Assembly (NCBI GenBank): GCA_949128025.1
Contig: CASBRD010000239.1
Location: forward strand, 1-38,033
Direction of reading: 5' to 3'
Length of the DNA stretch: 38,033 bases
DNA from: Oscillatoriales cyanobacterium PMM_0008
Lineage (GTDB): Bacteria > Cyanobacteriota > Cyanobacteriia > Cyanobacteriales > Aerosakkonemataceae
The notes under the pieces were generated by a model, which searched no databases, was not told where the DNA came from, and was given only the letters and a program-made list of their open reading frames with translations. The first letter of the stretch is position 1. Each line of letters starts with the position of its first letter. Position numbers and translations under genes: made by a program. Positions 1 through 8,190 of this stretch are shown piece after piece.

Positions 1-50
1 CTAGTCCCCAGTCCCCATTCCCTAGTCCCCATTCCCTAGTCCCTGGTCAT
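1..50. repeat. STRR-like short tandem repeat
   Basis: The window opens with degenerate tandem copies of a CCCCAGT / CCCCATTCCCTAGT unit. This resembles the CCCCA(A/G)T heptamer class (STRR1) of filamentous cyanobacteria. It runs up to six bases from the ATG of the next gene, so the normal ribosome-binding region there is replaced by repeat. Confidence 0.6.
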
Positions 51-55
51 AATTG

Positions 56-1336
56 ATGAAGTTACTTTGCCTCAGCAACGGTCATGGGGAGGATGCGATC
101 GCTGTCCGGATATTGAAAGAACTACAGCAGCGTCCCAATGCCCCAAAAATAGCAGCCCTACCTATAGTTGGCGAAGGTCAAGCATACACCGAGCTAGGAA
201 TTCCCCTCATCGCACCAACGCGGAAAATGCCCTCCGGTGGCTTTATTTATATGGATGGGCGTCATTTGTGGAGGGATTTACGGAGTGGCTTACTCCAACT
301 GCTCTGGTGGCAATTCAAGGCAGTACAGGGTTGGAAACAACAGGGCGGAACTATCTTAGCCGTGGGGGATATTGTTCCGTTGTTGCTTGCTTGGTTAAGT
401 GGGGCTCCTTATGCCTTCGTCGGCACTGCCAAATCGGAATATTACCTGCGGGATGAAGCAGGCCCGCTGCCGAGAAGAAGCCAGATGCAGCGCTGGGAAG
501 GTTGGTCGGGGTCGGTTTATCTGCCTTGGGAACGTTGGCTGATGAGTCGCAAGCGTTGTAAAGCAGTGTTTCCTAGAGATAGTCTGACTGCGGAAATGTT
601 GCAAAAATGGTCAATTCCGGCTTTTGATTTGGGAAATCCGATGATGGATGACCTTGAGCCTGAGACTCCACGGGCGGTTTTTTATTCCTCAGATGCTGAG
701 AAAGTGGAGCAAGCGCGATCGCTCACCATCACTTTACTCCCCGGTTCCAGAGCCCCGGAAGCCTACGCCAATTGGCAGCAAATCCTCCCGGCTCTAGCTG
801 GGGTGATGGAAGGGTTTCGCGACCGCACAGTGCTGTTTCTGGCCGCGATCGCACCAGTGCTGAGCCTAGATCCTTTGCGAGAAGCCCTGGAAGCAGAAGG
901 CTGGCGTCTGCAATCTCCACAACTTGAGGAATCCCATCTACCAATGGACGACCCTACAGCATCGGTGTTTACTCAGGGCAAATCCACCCTAATCTTGACT
1001 CAGAGAGCGTTTGGCGATTGCTTGCAGCAAGGAGACTTTGCTCTAGCAATGGCTGGAACCGCTACAGAACAGTTTGTGGGATTAGGCAAACCGGCGATCG
1101 CGATCCCAGGCAAAGGCCCACAATTTACCCCTGCTTTCGCAGAAGCTCAAACTCGCCTGTTGGGGCCATCGCTAATTTTAGCGAAACAACCAAGGGAAGT
1201 TGCCGAGATCGTGCGATCGCTCCTGCGCGATCCCGATCGACTCCAACTGATTGCCGATAATGGTCGCCGTCGGATGGGTAAGCCCGGATCTGCCGATCGT
1301 ATTGCCGACTCTCTGATCGAGAAATTACTAGAATAG
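56..1336 (+). CDS. Lipid-A-disaccharide synthase-related protein (LpxB-like)
   Basis: The 426-residue product opens with MKLLCLSNGHGEDAIAVRIL, the characteristic start of a cyanobacterial family related to lipid-A-disaccharide synthase LpxB, a GT-B fold glycosyltransferase. A second conserved-looking block is the C-terminal donor-site-like stretch around residues 330-365, with AMAGTATEQFVGLGKPAIAI. No signal peptide is seen and the protein is probably cytosolic or peripheral. I chose ATG 56 over the in-frame TTG at 53 because the family begins MKLL. No Shine-Dalgarno is visible because a tandem repeat abuts the start. These proteins form their own family beside true LpxB, so the acceptor substrate is unknown and a lipid-A role should not be assumed. 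No lpx genes neighbour it. Confidence 0.85.
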   Translation: MKLLCLSNGHGEDAIAVRILKELQQRPNAPKIAALPIVGEGQAYTELGIPLIAPTRKMPSGGFIYMDGRHLWRDLRSGLLQLLWWQFKAVQGWKQQGGTILAVGDIVPLLLAWLSGAPYAFVGTAKSEYYLRDEAGPLPRRSQMQRWEGWSGSVYLPWERWLMSRKRCKAVFPRDSLTAEMLQKWSIPAFDLGNPMMDDLEPETPRAVFYSSDAEKVEQARSLTITLLPGSRAPEAYANWQQILPALAGVMEGFRDRTVLFLAAIAPVLSLDPLREALEAEGWRLQSPQLEESHLPMDDPTASVFTQGKSTLILTQRAFGDCLQQGDFALAMAGTATEQFVGLGKPAIAIPGKGPQFTPAFAEAQTRLLGPSLILAKQPREVAEIVRSLLRDPDRLQLIADNGRRRMGKPGSADRIADSLIEKLLE

Positions 1337-1665
1337 TTCAGCTTTTTTGCGTCATTAATCATTAGTCATTAATCATTAGTCATTGGTCATTAGTCAAGTG
1401 CTATATCAGTGCATCCGTGTATATCCGTGTTGTGCTGGTTATGAAGCTAAAGCGCATCTAATTTGAATAATCGCAATTTGTGAAACTCTTGTAGGGCGGG
1501 CATCTTGCCTGCCTCATTTATACAACTTAGATATACGCGACAGCTTAATAAAAAAGCCCACACTACGATCCCGGAAGTCAGAGCAACGTAAAATTGAGGC
1601 TATGCGACATTAAGGGTGCTGAATTCTTTTATGGCTCCAACTTTTCACTTATCAAAGGTATTTGC
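1337..1665. other. Intergenic spacer with short repeats
   Basis: This 329-base spacer holds tandem CATTAGT/CATTAAT/CATTGGT heptamers (about 1353-1395). Next comes a degenerate CATCCGTGTATATCCGTG repeat (about 1411-1430), then a small imperfect hairpin, GGGCGGGCA-tct-TGCCTGCC (about 1496-1515). An AAAGG at 1654-1658 serves as the ribosome-binding site of the next gene. I see no convincing gene or promoter. Confidence 0.5.
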
Positions 1666-2544
1666 ATGGATTTCGGTATTTCTATCTTGCCCTTAGCCTT
1701 TCAATTTGTTTCGCCAGGGCCGATATTCTTTCAACTTGGGCCGCTATCCATCCGCTGGTACGGTCTGTTGATTGCTTCAGCAGTGTTAATTGGGGTAAGC
1801 CTTTCCGGGTACTTAGCCCAACGCCGAAACATCAACCCAGACTTACCCGGCGAACTGGCAATCTGGCTTGTGGTGGCAGCAATTCCTTCGGCCCGACTTT
1901 ATTACGTATTGTTTCAGTGGTCGGAATACGCCAAAAACCCGGCTGATATCATCGCGATTTGGAAAGGTGGTATTGCCATTCACGGTGCTATCTTGGGCGG
2001 CATAGTAGCGGCTTTAATCTTTGCACGAGTTCAAAAAGTCTCATTCTGGCAATTAGCAGATCTGGTCGCTCCCTCTCTAATTCTAGGTCAGGCGATCGGA
2101 CGGTGGGGCAATTTCTTCAATTCAGAAGCTTATGGAGCCCCCACCGATTTGCCGTGGAAAGTTTATATTCCCTTTGAAAGCCGTCTACCGGGATATAAGA
2201 ATTTTGAATACTTCCATCCCACCTTCCTCTATGAGTCCCTATGGGATTTAATGGTGTTTGGGATACTGCTCACCCTATTCTTTCGCGCTCTGAAGGGAAA
2301 GCCACGCCTCAAAGTAGGAACCCTGGCATTGGTTTACCTTGTATTTTACAGCATCGGTCGGTTCTGGATTGAAGGATTGCGAACTGATAGCCTCATGCTA
2401 GGGCCTCTGCGTATGGCTCAAATGGTGAGTATAGTGGGTATTGTCCTGGGATTAGCAGGTTTGGCTTGGCTTTACCTTTTGGGCCGATCGCTTCCCGATG
2501 CAGTCACAGCTAATCACAACCAATTGGAGAATGACGAAGGGTAA
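1666..2544 (+). CDS. lgt: Prolipoprotein diacylglyceryl transferase
   Basis: Lgt moves a diacylglyceryl group from phosphatidylglycerol to the lipobox cysteine of prelipoproteins in the plasma membrane. It is the first step of bacterial lipoprotein maturation. The 292-residue product has about seven hydrophobic segments and the Lgt signature [13 protein letters not shown] (residues 145-157), which contains the essential-type arginine. Also present are AIHGAILGG (104-112) and FHPTFLYES (183-191). The open frame extends 24 codons upstream, but ATG 1666 is preceded by AAAGG at the right distance and gives the usual length. The gene stands alone between two repeat-filled spacers. Confidence in family and function is high. 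Confidence 0.97.
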   Translation: MDFGISILPLAFQFVSPGPIFFQLGPLSIRWYGLLIASAVLIGVSLSGYLAQRRNINPDLPGELAIWLVVAAIPSARLYYVLFQWSEYAKNPADIIAIWKGGIAIHGAILGGIVAALIFARVQKVSFWQLADLVAPSLILGQAIGRWGNFFNSEAYGAPTDLPWKVYIPFESRLPGYKNFEYFHPTFLYESLWDLMVFGILLTLFFRALKGKPRLKVGTLALVYLVFYSIGRFWIEGLRTDSLMLGPLRMAQMVSIVGIVLGLAGLAWLYLLGRSLPDAVTANHNQLENDEG

Positions 2545-2875
2545 GATCGGAAAAGTAGCCAACTATAAAGAGTAATTCTTCTCTCTCGCTCCTCACCACA
2601 TCAATCTCGCACCCTCTGTTGTTTACACTCCTACCTTCATGACCCTTGAAATTATTAGACATCTCCCAAAAAAAATGTAGAGACGTTGCATGCAACGTCT
2701 CTACAATGGTTCTATGTAACGCATCTTTAATTTCTGTAGATGTCTATTGGTTCGGTCGCCAGCCGGATTCATCCGCGATCAATTCAAAATCTAAAATCCT
2801 CTCTTGCGAAGGTGGGCATCGTGACGGGAACCGCCAAGACGCCCACTTCGCGCAAAATCTAAAATCCAAAATCGA
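2545..2875. other. Intergenic spacer with palindromes
   Basis: This 331-base spacer contains a perfect 30-bp palindrome (2676-2705) and a second stem-loop at 2806-2851 (GCGAAGGTGGGC against GCCCACTTCGC, one bulge). The second is flanked by direct repeats of an AAAATCTAAAATC motif. These are typical dispersed cyanobacterial repeats. No gene is apparent. Any promoter for the downstream proteasome-like gene would have to lie within or among them. Confidence 0.5.
2676..2705. repeat. Perfect 30-bp palindrome
   Basis: The left arm TGTAGAGACGTTGCA (2676-2690) is followed immediately by its exact reverse complement (2691-2705), with no loop. It lies about 130 bases after lgt. It looks like a dispersed palindromic repeat rather than a classical terminator, since no T-run follows. 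Confidence 0.8.
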
Positions 2876-3643
2876 ATGACTTATTGCCTTGGCATTATTA
2901 CCCGCTTTGGTCTCGTTATAGCTGCTGACTCTCGCACTAATGCGGGTGTCGATTACATTTCGACCTACCAAAAACTCTTCGATTTTTCCTATCCCGGCGA
3001 GCGGGCCATTCTGATGTGTACTTCCGGAAACCTATCAATCACCCAGGCGGTACTTACCTTGATCCGCAAAGATCTCAAAGCGCAAGAAGAAGCAAATATT
3101 CACTCCCTACCAAATTTGTACGAAATTGCTCGTTATATCGGTAGCAAAATTCGCCAAATTCAGGAACAAGATAGAGCTTGGTTGCAAAAGGACAATATCG
3201 ATTTCAAATGCAGCATTCTTCTGGGTGGACAAATTAGAGGCGAAGAACCCGAACTTTATCTGATTTACAGCCAGGGTAATTTTATTCAAGCCACGCCGGA
3301 AACACCTTTTTTACAGATAGGTGAAACTAAATACGGCAAGCCAATTTTAGACCGCACTCTCAATTATGACACACCCTTGGAAGCCTGCGCTAAATGTGCC
3401 CTGCTTTCGATCGACTCGACGATGAAATCAAATATTTCTGTAGGGCCACCAATTAGCATGGTGATGTACGAAACTGACTCTCTTGCTATTCGGCATAAAC
3501 TGCAACTGCGCTTGGGAGATATCTATCTAGCTAAAGTTCGCAAATGGTGGGAAGAATCTCTCAGAAACGCTTTCGATCGTATGCCCGATATCGAATGGCA
3601 ATCCTATCCAGAATCATCTCAAGAAGATGTTGTGATTGATTGA
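2876..3643 (+). CDS. Anbu-type proteasome-like peptidase (Ntn hydrolase)
   Basis: The 255-residue product begins MTYCLGIITRFGLVIAADSR, which matches the bacterial proteasome homologue Anbu, related to HslV and 20S beta subunits. After removal of Met1 the chain starts with a threonine, the expected N-terminal nucleophile. With that residue as 1, Asp17 (in AADSRTNAG) and Lys32 (in TYQKLF) fall where the family's catalytic pair is expected. No propeptide is present. The gene converges on a minus-strand set encoding transglutaminase-like, alpha-E and circularly permuted ATP-grasp proteins, the partners repeatedly found with Anbu. Its substrates are unknown. The start codon is unambiguous because the nucleophile must be residue 2. 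I am confident in the family but not in a specific proteolytic role. Confidence 0.88.
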   Translation: MTYCLGIITRFGLVIAADSRTNAGVDYISTYQKLFDFSYPGERAILMCTSGNLSITQAVLTLIRKDLKAQEEANIHSLPNLYEIARYIGSKIRQIQEQDRAWLQKDNIDFKCSILLGGQIRGEEPELYLIYSQGNFIQATPETPFLQIGETKYGKPILDRTLNYDTPLEACAKCALLSIDSTMKSNISVGPPISMVMYETDSLAIRHKLQLRLGDIYLAKVRKWWEESLRNAFDRMPDIEWQSYPESSQEDVVID

Positions 3644-3814
3644 TTCAGATAACTTCTTTAGTCAGCAAAATGATTTAGAAATTTGTCAGCAACAAGATCG
3701 GGCTATAGGTAAGATTAATCATTTTACCTTGGGATAACGCAATATTAAATAACAGTCTATTACTCCTGAAAATGTCAGCAGGATTGAATTTTTGGCTTAG
3801 TAGAAGATAGTCAG

Positions 3815-3926
3815 ATCATGTCCGGTTGATAAAACTTTTCAGGTATGTTGTTGCGCTTTAGCGCTCTTTAAGATAGCGCTAAAGCGCAACAACATACCAA
3901 ATATTGGCTAATCGACCGGCTATGAT
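3815..3926. repeat. MITE-like palindromic element, copy a
   Basis: The 24-base arm at 3842-3865 (GGTATGTTGTTGCGCTTTAG and on) pairs perfectly with 3875-3898 around a 9-base loop. An outer imperfect inverted repeat, ATCATGTCCGGTTGAT (3815-3830) against ATCGACCGGCTATGAT (3911-3926), brackets it. It lies between the convergent Anbu and transglutaminase genes and could also stop transcription from either side. Confidence 0.8.
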
Positions 3927-3939
3927 ATCAGGGGGAGTC

Positions 3940-4785
3940 TCAGTGAATGGATATGCTAGCTGTCATATCTAACTGGTTTCCTGGCGCTAAAAAATTTCCA
4001 GAGATGGGTGCAGTATACTTGGGAGATGCGCTGGCAACTAAAGGAATATGCCGATCGCTCACTACTAACCCTACAGTTGGATCGTAGCCTCGCCAGCCCG
4101 CTCCCGGCAAGTATACTTCCGCCCAAGCATGAAGATCTCGTTCCTTTTGCTCTGGATCTCCTTCCTGGTAACCGCTGACAAATCTAGCAGCTAAACCTAC
4201 GGCGCGACAAGCTTCCATAAACAAAACTGCCACGTCGCGACAAGAACCTGATTTTTGGTTCCAAGTGACGCCACCAGGAAGCGGTTCGCCGGTTTCTCTC
4301 CTAATATATTGGCAATTCTCGTAGATACGTTGATTTAGTTGCATTAAGAAAGTGCCGATTTGATTATCAGCAGTAAAGCAAATATCTTGAGCCAATTGTA
4401 TGACTGCGGGGTCTACATTTATTTGATATTGCGGTTGCAAATATGGCTGAAGTTGGGATAACATTGATGCTGGGTAGTCGATCGGCAGACTTAAAGCCCA
4501 AGGTTCTACTAAGTAATCAAAAGGATTTGTGCGATAAGTTTCAACTTCCGATCGGGCCTCGATTTTTAGGTTGTCTGTAGATTCACCAAACCAAGTTTGC
4601 AGTATGGCATTACCGTCTAAATCGGTGATGTGAGAGATACCAATTGGTTCTGGGTCAATTTGTAGGAAAAAAGAAAGCAGTTTCTGAGTGCCATCACAAC
4701 GCGATCGCAATCTGATTATGTGCGGATTCAAAACGACCGATCGATCGTAAGTGTAAGTAGTAGAGTGAATTATTTGGTAGCGCAT
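3940..4785 (-). CDS. Transglutaminase-like cysteine peptidase family protein
   Basis: This 281-residue protein starts MRYQIIHSTTYTYDRSV, the typical N-terminal beta domain of bacterial transglutaminase-like proteins, followed by a transglutaminase core. A papain-like triad is visible: Cys182 in KSGSCRDVAVLF, His219 in DLHAWAEVYLPG and Asp235 in WRGYDPT. No signal peptide is seen, so it is probably cytosolic. It ends a minus-strand series after the alpha-E gene, with a 13-base gap, and is convergent with the Anbu gene. Comparative-genomic work has linked this family with alpha-E, ATP-grasp and Anbu proteins and suggested synthesis and turnover of peptides or protein tags. Whether it hydrolyses, ligates or crosslinks here is unknown. 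Confidence 0.92.
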   Translation of the reverse strand: MRYQIIHSTTYTYDRSVVLNPHIIRLRSRCDGTQKLLSFFLQIDPEPIGISHITDLDGNAILQTWFGESTDNLKIEARSEVETYRTNPFDYLVEPWALSLPIDYPASMLSQLQPYLQPQYQINVDPAVIQLAQDICFTADNQIGTFLMQLNQRIYENCQYIRRETGEPLPGGVTWNQKSGSCRDVAVLFMEACRAVGLAARFVSGYQEGDPEQKERDLHAWAEVYLPGAGWRGYDPTVGLVVSDRHIPLVASASPKYTAPISGNFLAPGNQLDMTASISIH

Positions 4786-4798
4786 TCTGATTGTACAA

Positions 4799-5749
4799 TT
4801 AACTAATCGGCTTTAAGGCAAAGAAAGTTTCAAAAATGTTGTTGCCGACGCCATAAATTTGCTGTTGCAAGTCGTTCAGACATTCATGCAATCCCATTTG
4901 AACGATCTCTTCAATGGACAAATAGTCCAACTCAGAACGCAATCGACCCAAAGAACGTTCTGCGGGACTACTCCAAGTACCGGGAGAAGATCCGGTAATT
5001 TGATGTAAAGATCGCTCCGCCTGCATCAGACAAAATCGAATCGATCGCGGAAACTCTCGATCTAAAATTAGAAACTCCGCCACACCAGTTGGTGTAATGC
5101 GATGTTGGCATTTGCGATACATCTCGTAAGCACTAGCCGATCGCAATAACCCCATCCACTGCAATTCATCCAGCGTAGTGCCTACATCTTTTACCGAAGG
5201 TAGAAGCAGGAAATATTTCACATCTAAAATTCGAGCAGTTTTATCGGCGCGTTCTAGAAACCGCCCCATTTGACCGAAATGCCAACCTTCATTATGAGTC
5301 ATTGTGGCATCCATCACACCAGCAAATAGGTGACTAGCCAGTTTTACTTCTTTAAAAAAATGTTGCGGTTCAAAGGTGGCTTGTCCTTCGGCTGCATCTT
5401 GCACCATGAAATAAAAAGTATTCACCTGTTCCCACATTTCTGAAGAAATGATTTCTCGAATAGAGCGAGCGTTTTCTCTAGCAGAGCGAAGGCAGGAAAT
5501 GATAGAGTTGGCATTATCGCGATCGAAAGTGAGAAACTGAATTACATTTTCGGCTGTAGCTTCCCCGTAACGATCCTGAAATACAGGCAAGTCGCCAGTC
5601 GTCAGCACTAACGGTTCCCACTGCTGCGCCACACCCGTAGGGGAATCCAGAATTAGATTGACATTTGCATTGATAAAACGAGCAATATTTTCTGCCCGTT
5701 CGACATAACGATTGAGCCAATAGATAGAATCTGCAACGCGACTAAGCAT
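4799..5749 (-). CDS. Alpha-E domain protein (DUF403)
   Basis: The 316-residue product begins MLSRVADSIYWLNRYVERAE, the hallmark of the all-helical alpha-E (DUF403, COG2307) family. The ERAENIAR and FLERADKTARILD helices, with recurring Glu-Arg, recur along the protein and the family's expected length is met. No catalytic motif is known; it is thought to act as a partner of the circularly permuted ATP-grasp enzyme. It lies 13 bases upstream of the transglutaminase gene and clearly shares a transcript with it. Upstream, where the ATP-grasp gene would usually be close, there is instead a heptamer array and an S23-type gene. Its start codon is four bases from that array, so no normal Shine-Dalgarno is present. 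Confidence 0.92.
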   Translation of the reverse strand: MLSRVADSIYWLNRYVERAENIARFINANVNLILDSPTGVAQQWEPLVLTTGDLPVFQDRYGEATAENVIQFLTFDRDNANSIISCLRSARENARSIREIISSEMWEQVNTFYFMVQDAAEGQATFEPQHFFKEVKLASHLFAGVMDATMTHNEGWHFGQMGRFLERADKTARILDVKYFLLLPSVKDVGTTLDELQWMGLLRSASAYEMYRKCQHRITPTGVAEFLILDREFPRSIRFCLMQAERSLHQITGSSPGTWSSPAERSLGRLRSELDYLSIEEIVQMGLHECLNDLQQQIYGVGNNIFETFFALKPIS

Positions 5750-5753
5750 TTTT

Positions 5754-5943
5754 GTCAGTGGTCAGTGGTCAGTGGTCAGTGGTCAGTGGTCAGTGGTCAG
5801 TGGTCAGTGGTCAGTGGTCAGTGGTCAGTGGTCAGTTGTCAGTGGTCAGTGGTCAGTTGTCAGTTGTCAGTTGTTAGTGGTCAGTTGTTAGTGGTCAGTT
5901 GTTAGTTGTTAGTGGTCAGTTGTCAGTTGTTAGTTGTTAGTTG
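5754..5943 (+). repeat. Heptamer tandem array (GTCAGTG)n, about 27 units
   Basis: Eleven perfect GTCAGTG units (5754-5830) pass into GTCAGTT, GTTAGTG and GTTAGTT variants, with the 7-base phase kept for about 190 bases. This is an STRR-type array. Its right end forms the last codons and stop of the S23-type gene, and its left end reaches the start of the alpha-E gene. Units of opposite orientation occur on the far side of the S23 gene. Confidence 0.95.
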
Positions 5944-6313
5944 GTTTTTCGGGAATATTGCCGATAGAGTTGAGGTAAGCATTTAGCTTAGGTGACAATT
6001 CCTCAATGATTGGGATAAGCCTGTTTACTTGTTCAACTGTTAAAATATTCCGAGTGTAAGCTCGTCTTAACCAGTGTCTTGTTTCATACAAAGAGGCTCG
6101 TGCTATCCTTACAAAACGTCGATTGTCCTGAAAGTTATAACGACCGCTTCCTTCTGCGATATTAGCACCGATGCTGTCTGCTGCACGAACAATTTGTTTG
6201 CCTATCGTATCCTTAGCAAATTTATCCCATTTGCTGACTATTGTCCAAATCTCATCTGCTAGCTTCTCAGACAGCTTGTAAACGTGCAGGTTCTGAAAAT
6301 TCGGTTTTGCCAT
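5930..6313 (-). CDS. Four-helix bundle protein of the S23 / 23S rRNA intervening-sequence family
   Basis: The 127-residue protein shows the S23 family pattern: FQNLHVYKLSEKLADEIW near the start, then RAADSIGANIAEGSGR and RFVRIARASLYETRHWLRRA. These are the helices of a small pentameric four-helix bundle first named from 23S rRNA intervening sequences. Its biochemical role is not established, and here it is not in an rRNA operon. ATG 6313 (MAKPNFQ) is preferred over the in-frame TTG four codons upstream. The last codons (T-N-N-stop) are read from the heptamer array. The gene sits between the alpha-E and ATP-grasp genes, flanked by heptamer repeats on both sides, which suggests a later insertion into that operon. 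Confidence 0.87.
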   Translation of the reverse strand: MAKPNFQNLHVYKLSEKLADEIWTIVSKWDKFAKDTIGKQIVRAADSIGANIAEGSGRYNFQDNRRFVRIARASLYETRHWLRRAYTRNILTVEQVNRLIPIIEELSPKLNAYLNSIGNIPEKPTNN

Positions 6314-6333
6314 TTCTTTTACCAATATCCAGT

Positions 6334-6360
6334 AACAACTGACTACTGACCACTGACCAT
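6334..6360 (-). repeat. Heptamer repeat, opposite orientation
   Basis: AACAACTGACTACTGACCACTGACCAT is the reverse-strand form of the GTCAGTG/GTCAGTT unit found at 5754-5943. The S23-type gene is therefore flanked by inverted heptamer arrays. The repeat ends three bases before the stop of the ATP-grasp gene. Confidence 0.75.
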
Positions 6361-6363
6361 TAG

Positions 6364-7797
6364 CTAATTAGCGAGTACCCAAGTATCTTTCGAGCCGCCG
6401 CCTTGGGAAGAGTTAACTACCAAAGAACCTTTTTTGAGGGCGACGCGGGTTAAACCACCTGGGTGTACATAGATGTCTTTACCGTAGAGAATGTAGGGAC
6501 GCAAGTCCACATGACAGCCCTCAAAGCGATCGCCTATTATTGTAGGAACTCGCGACAGGCAAAGAGTCGGCTGGGCAATATAGTTACGCGGATTAGCTTT
6601 AATTAATTGGGCAAATTCTTCTCGTTGTGACTGTGTGGCGTGAGGGCCAACTAACATCCCGTAACCGCCAGATTCGTTGGCGCATTTTACCACAAGTTTG
6701 TCTAAATTGGCAAGGACATGATTTAGCTGTTTCTCTTCCCAACAGAGATAAGTGGGGACATTTTGCAGAATCGGGTCTTCCTTCAGGTAGTAACGAATCA
6801 TTTCGGGGACGTAGGCATAGATCACTTTATCATCTGCCACTCCGGTTCCCAGGGCGTTGGCGATCGCAACGCGACGATTGCGGTAAACTTCCGTTAGACC
6901 CGGTATACCTAATGTGGAGTCGGAGCGAAAAACGAGAGGATCGATAAAGTCGTCATCAATGCGGCGATAGATCACATCTACCCGCTGCAATCCCTTGGTA
7001 GTACGCATTTGCAGGTAGCCATCCGCGACGACCAAATCTCTGCCCTCCACCAGTTGCACACCCATTTGCTGAGCGAGAAAAGAATGCTCAAAGTAGGCAG
7101 AATTGTAGATACCTGGGGTGAGAACGACTACAGTGGGGTCTGCTAAATTGGCAGGTGCTAGATTGAGGAGAGTTTCGAGCAAATGACTGGGGTAATCATC
7201 GACGGGTCGAATTGCGATCGTCTCAAACAACTTGGGAAAGGACGACTTCATCACCCGGCGGTTCTCCAAAACGTAGGAGACACCGGAAGGACAGCGGAGA
7301 TTATCTTCTAGAACGTACCACTGACCATCTTTATCCCGCACTAAATCCGTGCCGGTGATATGACACCAAATTCCTCCCGGTGGCTTCAATCCTATACAGG
7401 GTTTGAGAAATCCTTTGGCAGAGGTAATTAATTCTAACGGGATAACGCCGTCGGTAACAATTTTCTGGGCATCGTAAATATCTGCTATAAAGCAATTTAA
7501 GGCGTAGATGCGCTGCTTGAGTCCCTTTTCCATCTCTGTCCATTCTTGAGCCGAGACAACGCGGGGAATGACATCAAAGGGAAAGATGCGCTCAGTGCCA
7601 CGGTTATCGCCATAAACGTTGAAAGTGGCTCCCAACTTGAGGAGGGCTTGCTGTGCGACTTGCTGGCGTCGCTGGAGTTCCTCTGGCGGCAACCCATTAA
7701 TCCTTTCGATTAAAAGAGTTGCATCAGGCCGGGGTTGGCCCTTGGCGACAAACAGTTCATCATAAAAATCTGCTGGATCGTAGGTATAAAATTGCAT
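6364..7797 (-). CDS. Circularly permuted ATP-grasp protein (DUF404/DUF407, COG2308)
   Basis: The 477-residue protein starts [16 protein letters not shown] and carries the conserved blocks of circularly permuted type 2 ATP-grasp proteins. These are [46 protein letters not shown] and the C-terminal [23 protein letters not shown]-grasp enzymes join a carboxylate to an amine or thiol through an acyl phosphate, so a peptide or amide ligase is expected; the substrate is unknown. It heads the minus-strand set with alpha-E and transglutaminase genes and is separated from them by the S23-type gene. The open frame runs 39 codons further upstream, but that stretch is read from an inverted repeat and lacks family similarity, so ATG 7797 is chosen. 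Confidence 0.93.
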   Translation of the reverse strand: MQFYTYDPADFYDELFVAKGQPRPDATLLIERINGLPPEELQRRQQVAQQALLKLGATFNVYGDNRGTERIFPFDVIPRVVSAQEWTEMEKGLKQRIYALNCFIADIYDAQKIVTDGVIPLELITSAKGFLKPCIGLKPPGGIWCHITGTDLVRDKDGQWYVLEDNLRCPSGVSYVLENRRVMKSSFPKLFETIAIRPVDDYPSHLLETLLNLAPANLADPTVVVLTPGIYNSAYFEHSFLAQQMGVQLVEGRDLVVADGYLQMRTTKGLQRVDVIYRRIDDDFIDPLVFRSDSTLGIPGLTEVYRNRRVAIANALGTGVADDKVIYAYVPEMIRYYLKEDPILQNVPTYLCWEEKQLNHVLANLDKLVVKCANESGGYGMLVGPHATQSQREEFAQLIKANPRNYIAQPTLCLSRVPTIIGDRFEGCHVDLRPYILYGKDIYVHPGGLTRVALKKGSLVVNSSQGGGSKDTWVLAN

Positions 7798-7859
7798 ATT
7801 GAGTATTGATGATATGTGATGGGCGATCGTTAAAGCGGCTTGCAGACGAATGAGGTATA

Positions 7860-7924
7860 GGGCGAAGCATTGCGGAATGTGGGTTAACTTAAGACCGAAA
7901 CGTTTATTCCGCAATGCTTCGCCC
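7860..7924. repeat. 19-bp perfect inverted repeat
   Basis: GGGCGAAGCATTGCGGAAT (7860-7878) pairs exactly with 7906-7924 across a 27-base spacer. It lies upstream of the ATP-grasp gene, within its probable leader, and produces a false N-terminal extension of that frame. The rest of the 7798-8190 spacer holds no gene I can support. Confidence 0.85.
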
Positions 7925-8126
7925 CTACAATCTGTACTTCACTCAGTTGCAAAGCGCTGTAATTGGCTGTTTCTATCCCGATCGATCTTTATAGCTGACC
8001 GCTAACCAAGTTGCGATCGCCAATAAATGCTCATCTTTCAGACTAAAGTGCGATGCGCCTAGTGTAAATAGGCATTATGCAGAAACTTATAGTGGTTTGC
8101 GCTTGCATGAGGGACACGATTTTTTT

Positions 8127-8182
8127 CCACTCCCCCACTCTCTCACTCCCCCACTCTCCCACTCTCCCACTCTCCCAATCCC
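8127..8182 (+). repeat. C-rich tandem repeat (CCCACTCT)n
   Basis: CCACTCCCCCACTCTCTCAC is followed by regular 8-base CCCACTCT units. The array ends nine bases before the chosen ATG of the fusion gene, so its start has no recognisable Shine-Dalgarno. A short related stretch (CTCCCACTCTCCCC, about 9358-9373) lies in frame inside that gene. Confidence 0.7.
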
Positions 8183-8190
8183 GCGCACTT

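Noticed and set aside
5754-5943. Heptamer array as a possible CRISPR
   Set aside because: The units are 7 bases and contiguous with no spacers; no cas genes are present.
7798-7914. N-terminal extension of the ATP-grasp protein (MRNKRFG...)
   Set aside because: The stretch is encoded partly by a 19-bp inverted repeat and does not resemble the family N-terminus, which begins at ATG 7797.
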